From: Pseudofabraea citricarpa | Taxonomy: Eukaryota; Ascomycota; Leotiomycetes; Helotiales; Dermateaceae | Direction: 5' to 3' | DNA: 64,000 nt | Assembly: GCA_029641185.1 (NCBI GenBank) | Contig: JAPWGK010000037.1 | Coordinates: 62,001 to 126,000 of the forward strand | Shown here: piece after piece, positions 33,288-44,525 of the stretch | Position numbering within the stretch: position 1 is the first letter of the stretch | Layout of the letters: each line of letters starts with the position of its first letter | The notes under the pieces: generated by a model | Told to the model about the DNA's origin: nothing | Databases searched by the model: none | Seen by the model: the letters and a program-made list of their open reading frames with translations, nothing else | Position numbers and translations under genes: made by a program

Positions 33288-34445
33288 TCATTGTTTCTCT
33301 CGCAGTCTGGCCAATGCTGCAGCGACGCCACTACTTAGCTCGTCGTCTTTTCTCGAAAGCTCGGCTTTGTTCTGCTGAGCCAGTCTAACATCTTCCTCCG
33401 CGGCGGCAGCAAGAAGGGCCTCCTCATCGTCATCTTCATCCGGATCCCACAGCTGGAATTGTGCTGGTTTCTCGGCTTCTTTGGAATGCTCTTTGTTTTG
33501 GTCTTCCGCCGAGGTAGTCTGCCTGATGGGGACACGGCCTAAGGGTACAGCGCGATCTAGTACCCCTTCCGGCTGTATCGCATCTTGTGTTGTTTCGTTG
33601 CTTGCCAATCCTCTTTTGGCTGCCTTTCTCATCCTGAAAGGCTCGTCAACGACTGTACACCACCTTTTGACTTTCTTTTCTCCCCATCCACCAACAACTG
33701 CTATCTCTTCGGGCCTCGCATTGACAGCTGCCCGCACGCTCCCAAAAGCACTGACGAGTGACACAGCATCTGTCTTGTTGATGCTTCTCGGAACAGTAAC
33801 AAAGTCCACCATCTTGTCTGCGTATCCCTTGCTTTCCGTCCCTCGAATGGCGTTGGGATTCGCATGCTCATAGCTTTTGTATAACTCCAAATATCTTGCT
33901 GCTTCGGCAGCACTCCAACATAGAATGACTGTGACATTATTGACCAAGCTTGTTTTGCTAAGCTCTTTCAAACTATCTTCGTGATTGCTGATGTCGACCA
34001 TTGTGAGGATGATGCGTAAGTTGTATTTGCCCGCCAAGCCCTTGATGCGGTTGTAGATGTACTCAGGGTGCAGACGGTGGTATTTGAGAGAGAGAAAGAG
34101 GGCGCATGTAGTGAGCCCGAGGACATAGTCGGCTGGGATATCAGAGTATTCCCATGGCTGATTGCGGATGTTTGCGAGGATAGGATTGCCCTTTTGACGT
34201 GGAGACACCAAAATTGACGACCCTACCGATCGTGATGCGATAGGTTGAGGTGTTGGCTGCACAACCTTGGGGCCTGCTGAGGATGTACTGGCGGCAGGAG
34301 GGGCACGGTCAAGACGTTGAGGTGTAGGCTGCTGAATTCGCTGTGGAGCTGGTTGCTGGACGCGAGGTGTCGCGTTGATCACTTCGGAAGCTGCAAGAGC
34401 TGCGAGAAAGTCGGCATCTGTACCGAACTCATCTTCGTCGTCCAT
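33288..34445 (-). CDS. DNA repair protein Rad10/ERCC1/Swi10 homologue
   Basis: A single exon of 385 residues from the ATG at 34445 (MDDEDEFGTDAD). The open frame upstream begins with a TTG and is not used. After a Pro/Gln-rich disordered N-terminus comes the ERCC1 central domain: NPILANIRNQPWEY, DYVLGLTTCALFLSLKYHRL, HPEYIYNRI. This nuclease-like domain lacks catalytic residues and binds XPA-type partners and single-stranded DNA. A tandem helix-hairpin-helix region follows (INKTDAVSLVSAFGSVRAAV, then VGGWGEKKVKRW), which pairs with the XPF/Rad1/Rad16 nuclease. The complex cuts 5' of lesions in nucleotide excision repair and crosslink repair. The C-terminal 100 residues are a charged extension with low conservation. 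Confidence 0.93.
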   Translation of the reverse strand: MDDEDEFGTDADFLAALAASEVINATPRVQQPAPQRIQQPTPQRLDRAPPAASTSSAGPKVVQPTPQPIASRSVGSSILVSPRQKGNPILANIRNQPWEYSDIPADYVLGLTTCALFLSLKYHRLHPEYIYNRIKGLAGKYNLRIILTMVDISNHEDSLKELSKTSLVNNVTVILCWSAAEAARYLELYKSYEHANPNAIRGTESKGYADKMVDFVTVPRSINKTDAVSLVSAFGSVRAAVNARPEEIAVVGGWGEKKVKRWCTVVDEPFRMRKAAKRGLASNETTQDAIQPEGVLDRAVPLGRVPIRQTTSAEDQNKEHSKEAEKPAQFQLWDPDEDDDEEALLAAAAEEDVRLAQQNKAELSRKDDELSSGVAAALARLREKQ

Positions 34446-34908
34446 GCTTGTGTTGAGGCTCAAGCAATTGTGGATAGAAAGATGTTATCGCGGGGGTGGA
34501 TCGACTGATTTCGGCTTAGCTTCCCACGCGAGAAGATGGGTACCCCGGCAGAGGGAAGTATAATCCGATGAAACTATCAACTATTTATTTCATGTTGTAA
34601 TAACACCTATCTAACTGCATCCTCGATTCCTTAAACGTGTAACAAGGACCATCCACGTCTTCGTCATGCAGGGTAGATCAGACCTTAGCCTCCAGTTACT
34701 TCCAATCACTAGTAGCGAAGTCGATCGATACTAGTGTTTGTTGCAAGCAAAGAGAGTGAACAACTTTTCTATTCCTAGTACTCAGAATGAAGGAAGCATG
34801 CTGATACAAAACGCCGGACCACCTCTGTCCAAATAATTACATTGAATTTATCATCCCATCCCCATCCCCATCCCATTTTCATCCCATGCTCATGCTCATA
34901 CCACCCAA
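34446..34908. other. Intergenic
   Basis: This is the upstream region of the ERCC1 homologue and the 3' flank of the RCC1 homologue. It contains short CATCCC repeats at about 34853-34880. No gene is seen. Confidence 0.5.
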
Positions 34909-36926
34909 TTAAACTCCATTGGTCAATTGCTCTGCTTCTCCAGCCAATACTGAGAACTGCCCTCCAGCTCCAGCAAAAACCAATTTCTTGTCCTTGACAG
35001 CGGTGTTTGCGATCTGAGTAGCCTCCTCGATATCTTCCTCGGTGCCTTGGCCGGTCTGGTAGTTACCAGAGAAACCCCAAGAGTATGCCTTGCCATCTTT
35101 TGTGATAACGATACATGTATCTGGACCGGCTGTGACAGAGCTAGCGTCTAGGTCTGAAGATATTGTCAGCATTGAATACCACACGCAAAATTCATTTTGA
35201 AAAACTTACCAGGGATAACATGTGGAGTCACAAGGTAACGTGGTTTGTCGTGCTCATCAAAGAAGACCTTGTCCTTAGGGAAGTCGGAAACATCCATCCC
35301 ACCTTGAGCATTGTCGATCCGGCCCCAGATGAGTACCTCTCCTTCCTTAGTGCATGAGATTGTATGATGAGCACCGCCATCAATCTGCTTGATATCATAG
35401 TCCGACAAGCTTTCAACAACAGTGGGCTTGATAACAGCATTCTCTTCGTCGCCCTCGCCCTTGGGAACTCCGGTCTGACCGAAAGTGTTCAAGCCCCAGG
35501 CATAAACTTTGCCCTTGTTGTCAACAGCAAAGCTGTGGTAATCACCGCAGGCGACGTATGTGATGTTTTTGCGCTGAAGGCCAAATTCACGTGGAATCAA
35601 AGCTCCAATAGCAGTACGGCTGACAACACGACGAGCCAACTGACTCTGCTCACCAGCACCCCAGCCAAAGACTTTACCTTTAGCATTAACAGCAAGAACA
35701 TGGTTGGTACCGGTGGCAAGGTACGTGATCTTCTTGAGTTCTGGAATAATGATAGGGATGGACTGAGACTTTGTTCCAGCTCTGAACCCGAGGATTCCGT
35801 CATTTCCCTACAAATGTTAGTCTTCACATCGAGTGAACAGTGGGATTACTTACTCTAAATGTACCCCAGCCATAAACAAAGCCTTGGGTGGTGAGAGCAA
35901 AGGTGGCGCTATCACTGCAGACAACCTGTGTGAAAATGGTTTCTTCTGGAACACCGGACATATCGACTTCAGCGGGTGTGGACTCTCTTGGATTCATTCC
36001 CGTATCATCATCGTCATCGTCACTGTCCGAGTCATCATCTTTTGCATCCATGTCCTTCAGACCTCCATCCCACTTAGTGTCTCGTCCAAGTGCGCCCTGA
36101 TCATTGACACCCCAGGTGAGTATCTTGTTATCGTGGGTCAGGGCAGCGCAGTGCATGCCACCAACAGCCATCTGTACGACGCCAACTGTCTTTGCTGAGA
36201 GCTTCTCATTTATCCGAGGACGCTTGACGTCAATTGGCATCTTGCCATCGTACTTGACGCTTCCCAATCCAAGTTCGCCTGAGGAACCTTCACCGAAGAC
36301 GTAGATGTCAAGCTTCTGTGTAGGAACTGAATTGATGACAGGTCCGGTCTTCTTCTTTGGGGCAGCTCTTGCGACAAGCTTTGGGGCCTTTGCAACCTTC
36401 GGAGCTGGCTTTGCGGCAGGCTCAGGTTCAGGTGAAACAGATGATTCTTCGGGGGATGGTTCTTTGGACTATCATGAGTTAGAAAGATATGAGTTAAGAT
36501 TGGCGCGAAACTTACGATGACTTTCTTGGCTGTAGCCTTTGCAACCACTTTCTTCGTGGTAGTCTTTGCAGCGGCCTTCTTGGGAACAGGCTCGGGGCTT
36601 TCTTCATCTGAAGTTTCTACCTCTGTTTCCTCTTCCTTTGCTTTCTTCGCAGCTACCTTCTTAGCGGCAGGCTTGACAGCAGCAGCCTTCTTTGGAGCTG
36701 TCTTAGCTGTCTTAGCTGGCTTAGCAGCGACTTTCTTCGCAGGCTTTGCGGGAGCAACAGCAGCTTGCGCAGGCTTAGTTTTCTTTGGCCGCGGCTCATC
36801 GATCTCTGAATCAGCTTTTCGCTTCGATGCGGTGTTTGCAATAGCAGGTGTCTTAGCAGGTTGTGCTCTAGATGCCCTCGATGCTGTGGCAGGCGCTGCC
36901 TTCGAGGCGGCTTTCTTTGGCGGCAT
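34909..36926 (-). CDS. RCC1-type guanine nucleotide exchange factor (Pim1-like) with a basic tail
   Basis: Four exons, complement(join(34909..35153,35210..35807,35854..36468,36516..36926)), give 622 residues. Residues 1-170 form a very basic Ala/Lys/Pro-rich tail resembling histone H1, with repeated KKAAAK/KKVVAK motifs. From about residue 185 the seven-bladed RCC1 propeller appears: LDIYVFGEGSSGELGLG, KILTWGVNDQGALGRD, GFVYGWGTFRGNDGILGF, GKVFGWGAGEQSQLARR, GKVYAWGLNTFGQTG, GEVLIWGRIDNAQGG and GKAYSWGFSGNYQTGQG. An acidic Asp/Ser loop interrupts blade 2. RCC1 loads GTP onto Ran on chromatin and so powers nuclear transport and spindle assembly; the basic tail presumably strengthens DNA or nucleosome binding. 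Confidence 0.92.
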
Positions 36927-38125
36927 TGTTGTTTACGGTCGATGGATAACCGATGAAGACGTGTAGAATCGTGTTGTTTCAAAGACGATGAAGCTGCAGA
37001 CGATGCCAAAGAATGGATTCTGACGCGCAGAAATGGAAGAAGAGTAAAATGTGAGGAATGGTAGTGTTGTGATGAAAGTCGAAAGGTAATGGCTGAGAAG
37101 CGCGAGCGCGTTGTAGGTTGCCTGCAACAGTACCTAGAAAATTCGAGGGAATAGCAGGGATTGGATGGTCCGTGCGCCATAGATGCACAACGATTGTATA
37201 ACTTGGATAACTTGGATAACGTGATGCTGAATAGCGTGACAATCCATCTGCAGATCCTTATCGTCAGTATGCTTAACAAGGCAAAGAGAATGTCCAGACT
37301 TAATTGAAAAGGTAGAACACACTCTGCCCATGTCGATCGCCATTTTTAATGTAGTTTGAAATTTCTATCAGAGTATATTCATTGCAGTGCATCTAGGGCA
37401 CAGGGGATCATGTGACGTCACCTTACCGCTTTCTGCGCATTGAGAGTCACATTGCTAGGCAACGCATTCTTGTGAAGACTATTTTGGGTGCCGAAGAGCA
37501 TGGTATTCTAATAACAACTGATTACGGGACCAACATGACAATTTGATTTATAGCTCAATAAAAGATGATTGTACTAGCATGTCATGCAACTCACAAAGTC
37601 AAGCGACATATGGAAACACATAAATGAATCGCGACCAAAAGTCAACGCAGTACACGAGGGAGAATATGTTTGTGAGAATAGTTTCGCGACTAATCTATCT
37701 TGAATGAACCAGGACTATTCGTAAGAGCAATGATTCTTGGTTGGATTGACCCCAAAGTCGTGATAGCTATTCCCTCACTTTATTTAGACTCTTTAGACTG
37801 TCGCATTTTATTGATTTTTTCAATCAAAGCCTCCTTCCCAGATTGACGCTTCTCTTCCAGCACCGCGGTTGAAAGATAGACGTTGGTGTGAAGCTCCAAC
37901 AGAACCGTAGATACGATATGCCGGATGCGCTTCAAGAACAACCAGATTGTTCGCCGTTTCCACCCTGCTAGAGAAGCCAGGACCAATAGTAAAGAAAATG
38001 TGACCGGTTGCATTTTGATCCAATCCATAACCCCCGCCCTAAACACCGATACCGAGAACGCCATGATGCAAATATCCGAAATAGAAGACTACTGTATCAT
38101 TGAATAGAATCCTTGTTGAAAAGGT
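36927..38125. other. Intergenic with one unrecognised 94-codon ORF
   Basis: This holds the RCC1 promoter and about 0.7 kb of AT-rich DNA. A minus-strand ORF at 37780-38064 (94 codons, listed separately) is the only candidate gene. Confidence 0.45.
37780..38064 (-). other. Small ORF, unrecognised
   Basis: This 94-codon frame from ATG has one hydrophobic segment (MQPVTFSLLLVLASLAGW) followed by basic helical sequence. A second frame over the same DNA reads about as protein-like (HIFFTIGPGFSSRVETANN), so one of the two may be a relic. No family is recognised. Confidence 0.22.
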
Positions 38126-38609
38126 CTACTTCTGGGTTGTGAAGTCGGTCTCGGTAGGAAGAAGGCCGCCGTCTGAAGCCTTCTCGCAGGTGCAAGCGTC
38201 TGTAGAATGTTAGTTAGCAACGTGGATCATGGCTCCAAGGGGGCATCACTAACCAGCCGGGCGAGAGCCGCATGAACATAGGTTTCCAGCAGGAGTCGAG
38301 TTCTCAGTGGAAGATCGGTCGCATGTGCATGATCCAGCTGGGCGAGCACCTAAACAGAGCATCAGTCCTGGTATGTAAATGCAAAGACGATGTAGAACTT
38401 ACGGCAAGAACAACGTGGTCCTGAAAGGGCGTTCTCTGTCTCAGACTTTCCGCAACTGCAGTGAAGTGCTGACTTTTCTCCGCAGGAACACTTGGCTTGG
38501 GATGCTGAAGATCTGGTTAGTACACAATGAGAGGACCTTAAGAATCAAGAAATGACTTACCACAGACACAGCCTTGGCCGCTCTTGCCACAACATGTTGA
38601 TGGTGCCAT
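38126..38609 (-). CDS. Cysteine-rich CxC protein, metallothionein-like
   Basis: Four exons, complement(join(38126..38199,38254..38349,38403..38504,38561..38609)), encode 106 residues; introns are 53-56 bp with good GTAAGT/GTTAGT donors. The protein has 16 cysteines in one CC pair and seven C-x-C pairs (STCCGKSGQGCVC, CSC, CSC, CSC, CTC, CSC, CTC). The last two thirds are a duplication: GPRCSCRARPAGSCTCDRSS matches NLCSCGSRPADACTCEKAS. The tail LPTETDFTTQK has no cysteine. The pattern fits small conserved ascomycete Cys-rich proteins that probably bind Cu(I) or Zn(II) like metallothioneins. Metal identity is inferred. It is too fragmented to show as one long ORF. Confidence 0.85.
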
Positions 38610-40939
38610 TTCGTTGGTAGGAGAAGGGGTAGTTCTTGATTGTCAAGGGTAGAAAGAGGAAGTTTCTGAAGACGAAGTGCAGATGATGTTGAGGGTCAGA
38701 TGGCGTGAGTGAAAATTGTGTGGTACGATGGGTAATCTCTACGCTCGAGGCGATGGGACATTTATATTCACCGAGTTCAGCCGTGCTTTTCAATCGAACA
38801 CGGTCATTGGGTAGGAAGGAGGCAAATATTCCAGCCTTGTGGTCATCTGCTATCACGTTGTACTGATTGGGCTTCGGCAATCAAGTGGGCTGCTAGGATG
38901 CAAGGCTGAAATTTATCAACAGGGACTCCCAGCCTCTTCGCTTCTTAACCCTCAGCTCACCACATTGATCAAAGCTCAGTAAGGATGTTCGACACTTGTG
39001 TGTGCTTTTGTTGTAACATCCAAGCATATTTTTTGATATTTATATTTTTTATCTTCAAGTAGGAGGAGGTTTAGATTAGCAACTAGGTATCTATCAAGCT
39101 ATTATGATCTACACATAAAGTAAACCATCTGAAAACGTCCAATCATCACGAATGTCTCTGAGGTTACCGTATGCAGTTTGTTCTGTTGTGTCGTGCTTAT
39201 TATTTTGTTACAAACAAAACATCGTCGCATGGCCAGCCTTACTAGCTAGTGGAATTTGTCAAGACAAGCGAAGGTCCATTAAGCACAGTTGAGTATTGAT
39301 GTACAGTATCAAACTGCAAACTGCATAATGCAACAACTAGAGAAATTGAAGGAACAAGCATCAACTCAGCATGTGAGTTAGGGAACGCTAAATTATGAGT
39401 TTCACAGCAGCTGGATACGTTTTCATCCAACCCCAGTTAGCGTACAAGTCCAGAGGACAAGAATTGTTCAGCGATATTGAACACCTGCTTGTACTAACTT
39501 TGCCAGTTTACTATATTATACTATATAGGTATCCTATTCCAGATTCTGGAGACATTCATCGTAGTTGATGTGTGTTTAGATGATCCTGTGAGCATACCAA
39601 TTAGAGCACAATGGTTGGATATTGAGGATCTTAGGATACTTGAAAATGAAGGTAAGTTCATCTGAAACAGTAGGGTTTTGCTGAGTCTGTCTGTTGTGGT
39701 ATGTGGGCAGGGTTGCATTCATTTCCAATAGATGTTACTAGTAGGGTCAAGGCATAACCTGCGATTCCACATGACTCGTCACGTTTCAAGTGGCAAAAGG
39801 AGAGTTGCAGTAGCTCGCTATTCGGACAAACTTGACCCAGACTTCAACAGGCGTTGAGCAATGAAAAAGAATGTAATGAAAGTAAAGCGGTATTGTATGT
39901 TCCTAGGCAGAATAACTGTTCTTTGTGCTAGAGACTCAACTGCAAAAAGTATATATGGCTCCTTTCCAAAAGCCAAGTAGCTCAAGTCAATTACAATGCG
40001 GAGTCAAACCTTCGAACCCGAGAATAAACGTCTACATAAAACGAAACCGAGCGAGTCTAGTAGTTATTAGGAATGGGAGTTGCGGGAAATCTTGCAAATT
40101 CAGCCGAGTCACAGAAAGACAACCTGTCTCGAAGACTGCTTTAATCACGGCCGAAAACAAGAGCTAATATTGAAGGCTCAATCAACTATGTTACGCAAAA
40201 CATATTCAAATTATTCTCATCCAAGTCCTGTCCAGATTTTCGCTCTTTCTCGTTCTTACTGATCATCGTGATATTCAGAACAGGCTTAAAGATAATATCA
40301 AAGTAAAAACGAAAGCCAAATTAGCTGCCACGTTGTGAAGATGTTTCTTTTGATGGCTGCAAGACGGCAATGGCCGTAATAAGGCCCAATACATCTCAAC
40401 AACTGACACCCGAGTACGATGATGATGAATCTAGAAGCAAATAGAACCTCTGTTGACCATCGGCTTTACCAATCATCCCATGTATCCGGCCAAGGCACTC
40501 GCGATGTAAGCTCTAATGTGACAATGTGACAGGCATGGACCGTGCTCGGCTGCCATCCGATGAGGCAGATGATCTGATCAACGTTGCAGTTCGATGATGA
40601 CGACGTGGCACAGTGGAGCAAAGCGACGCGCCCACGACCATCTCAGCAATACACAGCATCAACGGAGAGACTCTTCAGTCTTGATCGTCCAAGGCGTATC
40701 GCTTCTTCTTATGCAGGTAGCGATGTGATCGCACGTCCGTCCCGGAAGCCCAAATACAGCTGACGTCTACCACTCTGTCTCCATAGCGAGTCGGCGCATA
40801 GGATCAGACAACGAGGAAGCTTACATTGGTGGCCAACCTCTTGCGGATAGGGTTGGCTTTTTGATGCGACGAGCCCAAATCCGATGTCTTGTCTGCCTCA
40901 GTGGTGGATAGACATAGACTCGTGGCAACTGCTTCCACG
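38610..40939. other. Long intergenic region upstream of the bZIP-forkhead gene
   Basis: This 2.3 kb stretch has no convincing gene. The left part is the promoter of the CxC protein, the middle is AT-rich, and the right part (about 40350-40880) is more GC-rich and probably holds the bZIP-forkhead promoter. The bZIP frame is open upstream of its ATG only from a TTG at 40889. Confidence 0.45.
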
Positions 40940-43168
40940 ATGACCATGTTCAAGCCGACAAACCCACCGGTGTCGGTCGGTAGCAATACCGCCATTGTAT
41001 CGTCGCAAGCAAATCCCCCCAGTCCCTACCAGCGACTAGCATCAGAGCATGTGCCTGAAGCTGCACGGAAAACCTCCAGTCCTTTTCAATTACCAACAAT
41101 TCAGCGGGTCGCATCCGGATCACCCTTCTCCCACGACGAGATCTTGACTGAGAGATGGAAGCGGAGCACGGATGGCCCGCAAATCGAAGACACCGCTCAC
41201 GATCGAAGAGCCTTCAGCAATGTAGAGATGGGGCGCTCACGGCAGGGCAGTGAAGCTAGGGATGGAGAAGATGACTTTATACATGGGAACAAGCGGAAAC
41301 CTTCGGGACAAAGGTCTGCGGAAGTGCACTATGCGCGAAGGTCAGTGACAGCAGAAGAAGGGATTCTCACCGATCCGGGAAGTCCGCATCGGAGGAAGCG
41401 CGCGAAGACTGAGGATGAGAAGGAACAGCGTAGGTTGGAAAGGCTACTTAGCAATCGATTAGCGGCAGAGAAATCGCGGGAACGCAAAAGGAGAGAATTT
41501 GAAGTTCTCAAAGCTGAAAAGGAGGAGATTGAACGGAGCAATCAGCATCTCCTAGCAAGGATAGCTGATTTGGAAGCAAGATACCAAGGCGCGCCTTCAG
41601 ACCGAGAATACTTCCAGGTCGAAGAAGAAGCAGAACCCTCACAGCTTCTATCTGTCACCAAAGACTCTTCCCATAAAGACCAAGAACGGCTTACTACGGC
41701 TTGGCAACAATTGAGTGAGAAGACCGCATCTCTCGAAGAAGAAAGACAACGGTTTGCAGATGAAAAGCAGGCTTGGAGGCAGGAGTATGAGCTGATGAAT
41801 CGAGGCACTGGTACTGCAAGCTCAAAATCAAGGGAAGATGCCGCTGCGTCCAGATGGAACGCGGAGCGCGAAGAAATGATGCAGCAGTTGGCAGGATTGA
41901 CAACAGAACTGGAAAAATCCGGAAAGGAAAAAGAACGTCTACTAGAGGAACACAAACAACGAGAAGATGATATTCATAAGTCGCATCATGATCACAAGAT
42001 ATCCTTATTGGCTGCACGGGATCAGCATGCTGTAAACTTGGTTAATCTGCTAAACCAGAAGGATCAGGAGCTGGTGCAGAAAGACCAACTTATCCAGGAA
42101 CTGGAGAAACTAGCGACCCTTAAGAGTGATGCATTGATATCAGCGGAAGCGCACTCTGCCACAAGAGAAACTCTCATGAAAACGCTTGACTCCCTAATAA
42201 TCTCGCTTGAATCGCAAGTAGAAACAAAAGAGGGGGTCTTGAATACAGTTCAGCGACGCTTAGCTGCGAGTGAAGCAGAAGTAGAGTCGTTGAAGGAGCA
42301 ACTCTTGCGTCAGCATCCAACTAGGGAGAGTTCCGCGAAATATGACACTTCACGAGCTCAATTTGCGGTTGACAAAGCCGAGCACGCAGAGGCCCCTGGA
42401 TCCGAGCTCAGGACCCTGGATATTGCGATGTCTGTAAGGGACGAAGATATACCAAGCATAAAGCTACCGCAGTCAGCAGCAGCATCTACAAGTCTGACGA
42501 GCTCTACCAGTGATTATGATTCTCAGAATATACAGCCTTCTGACAGCAACGCTATTGGTGATGAGATTATTGTGAGTGTAAGAGCAGATAGTCGTTCTCA
42601 TCAGTTCAAGAAACCCTTGAGCCGCTCCAAGAGTCTTGGACATGAATTGGCACCGGATGCCAACGAGCCCCGTAGACGCACTCGCAGCGGCAACTTTGCT
42701 CCGAAGCAAGATCGCAGGTCACCTAGCCAAGCGTCCTCAGAGCCGAAGGAGAGTAGAAAGTTACGCGAACGAGGGAGGAAAAGTCGAGATGCCGAAGAAG
42801 ATTATGTCGAGATGAAATACGATGATGGTTCCAAACCAGCACACTCCTATACACACCTGATCGGTATGGCTATTGTGGAATCGCCTGACCGCCAACTTCG
42901 ACTAGCTGAAATCTACAAGTGGATTTCTGATACTTACTCATTCTACAGCGTCGATGCTCCGCTTAGAAAAGATTGGAAGAATGCTATCAGGAGCACGCTC
43001 AGCACCAACAAGAAATTCATTCGACAGTGGAGGCCGGGAGAAGATCCCGCAAAGGGGAGCTATTGGGGTATCCAGGATGGCGAAGATGAAGAGTTTATCG
43101 GTAGACCGATCTATATCCAAGCAAAATCTTCTCAAAAGGCCGGGAAGACAAAGAATAACGCGTCATAA
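40940..43168 (+). CDS. Hac1-like bZIP fused to a C-terminal forkhead domain
   Basis: A single uninterrupted frame of 742 residues from the ATG at 40940 (MTMFKPTNPPVSVG). Residues about 155-215 are a bZIP: RKRAKTEDEKEQRR, then the basic region SNRLAAEKSRERKRREF and a leucine-type zipper. The KRAKT-x2-EKEQRR lead-in and NR-x-AA-x2-SRE-x-KR core match the Hac1/HacA class, the transcription factors of the unfolded protein response. Residues about 240-480 are long coiled coil, then a Ser-rich linker. Residues about 632-712 are a forkhead winged helix: AHSYTHLIGMAI, RLAEIYKWISDTYSFY, then DWKNAIRSTLSTNKKFIR and the wing GSYWGI. Both DNA-binding domains lie in the same open frame. It is probably a nuclear transcription factor with two DNA-binding modules. 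No intron is evident. Confidence 0.85.
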   Translation: MTMFKPTNPPVSVGSNTAIVSSQANPPSPYQRLASEHVPEAARKTSSPFQLPTIQRVASGSPFSHDEILTERWKRSTDGPQIEDTAHDRRAFSNVEMGRSRQGSEARDGEDDFIHGNKRKPSGQRSAEVHYARRSVTAEEGILTDPGSPHRRKRAKTEDEKEQRRLERLLSNRLAAEKSRERKRREFEVLKAEKEEIERSNQHLLARIADLEARYQGAPSDREYFQVEEEAEPSQLLSVTKDSSHKDQERLTTAWQQLSEKTASLEEERQRFADEKQAWRQEYELMNRGTGTASSKSREDAAASRWNAEREEMMQQLAGLTTELEKSGKEKERLLEEHKQREDDIHKSHHDHKISLLAARDQHAVNLVNLLNQKDQELVQKDQLIQELEKLATLKSDALISAEAHSATRETLMKTLDSLIISLESQVETKEGVLNTVQRRLAASEAEVESLKEQLLRQHPTRESSAKYDTSRAQFAVDKAEHAEAPGSELRTLDIAMSVRDEDIPSIKLPQSAAASTSLTSSTSDYDSQNIQPSDSNAIGDEIIVSVRADSRSHQFKKPLSRSKSLGHELAPDANEPRRRTRSGNFAPKQDRRSPSQASSEPKESRKLRERGRKSRDAEEDYVEMKYDDGSKPAHSYTHLIGMAIVESPDRQLRLAEIYKWISDTYSFYSVDAPLRKDWKNAIRSTLSTNKKFIRQWRPGEDPAKGSYWGIQDGEDEEFIGRPIYIQAKSSQKAGKTKNNAS

Positions 43169-44525
43169 GCGAGGAAAATGAAGTTTTTGTGTTAATGTAT
43201 AATATTGTCTTTTGTTTCTTGTCTCTTTTTTTTTATACCCTTTGCTGCTCGGGTTTATTTTCCTATACCTTTTGTTTATAGTCCACGAATTCAACAGGTC
43301 TTGCATTTATTCCAGACTTGATTGAGAACCCACTCGTTGCGGATATTAAACGCAGTATCTGATTTCACTATTGACATGCTCTTGACTGCCAGAAGTACTT
43401 TCATACCTCGTTATAGGCTTACGCGAGCGAACTTATAGAGAGGACTTTGTCCTAATGCCAACGGCGAGGAACATGATCGTCACTTTTTTTGTTCTTTCTT
43501 TTCTTCTTCTGTTTTAGAGAGAAAGAGAAAGCTGGTTAAACCCTTCATCATTGCAGTAGCCAGAGATTTGAACTATGTAAAGTCTGAGTCAGTCGTATCT
43601 TCTAAAAGGGCGTAGACATACAGATCATCGAGGTGAAATAGATGATTCCATCATTGGACGCATAACCCTTAATATTGGGAGTCCTGTTCTCTCTCAGGAT
43701 CAGGATCTTCGCAGCAAGAGGCTCCAGATTACCCATCTGGATATTCATCATGCTCGGCCAACATGAACGTCGTATCTAACGTGTGCAATTTCTCACATTG
43801 TTGTAAGATGGCAATTGCTTCACCCACGACATCCAATAGCAGTTTAGAAACTGGTCTTTCCAGCCCAAATTACCACACTGAAAAGGGTAATCCAACTATC
43901 TACCAATGATCAGTCTGAAGTCACCCATAACCTCTAAGAAATGACGCTTTAGATATTAATGGAAAAAAAGACTTCTGGTTACGTAATAATGAACCAAGAG
44001 CGGTGGCCTTGAATACAATCTTCTAATAAAAGAAGACGATGATGAGTCCGCCTTCAGACAAGTTGAAATTGACATAGATGACTCGTAAAGCTTCATCAAT
44101 TACCAACGGCGTATTCCACTGCTTTCCTGGGCGAGGACGAGCACTAATTCTTTGCTATTGTTTGGATGACAAAGGACAACAATGACCTTGGAAAACAAGA
44201 GAAAACAGTGACAATACAAGTTCTTTGTGGTTAACACACAATCAAGCCTTTGCATAGATAAGTCCTAGGAACGGCTGAGCTGTATAGGCAATTTAACAGT
44301 CATCTTACGATACTATGGAAAAGATGTAAATTCACCGATATTGTTTTCTCTTTGTATTTTGGAGAACAATAATATAGAAAAATAGACAAATAAGGAGTAT
44401 CAGCTGCAACAGACAATTCATTTCCTCGTCAAGCACCTAAGAACATTTTCCACAGAAGTGCAGGAACCCCTCTGGAATTCTTCGCCAACCCATCAACCAA
44501 TACCAATAGGAAACAACAAGTCAAG
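43169..44525. other. Intergenic
   Basis: This 1.36 kb stretch lies between two plus-strand genes. It is AT-rich with T-runs after the bZIP-forkhead stop. No gene, RNA or repeat is recognised. Confidence 0.5.

Noticed and set aside
36517..36966. 149-codon plus-strand frame rich in Ala/Phe/Gly
   Set aside because: It is antisense to the Lys/Ala-rich tail of the RCC1 gene, whose codon bias creates a hydrophobic open frame.
39990..40060. Possible tRNA suggested by a TTCGAACCC-like T-loop
   Set aside because: No matching acceptor stem, D-arm or anticodon arm could be drawn around it.
40889..40939. Upstream extension of the bZIP-forkhead frame by 17 codons
   Set aside because: The extension starts at TTG, not ATG. 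The first in-frame ATG is at 40940, so the protein is taken from there.
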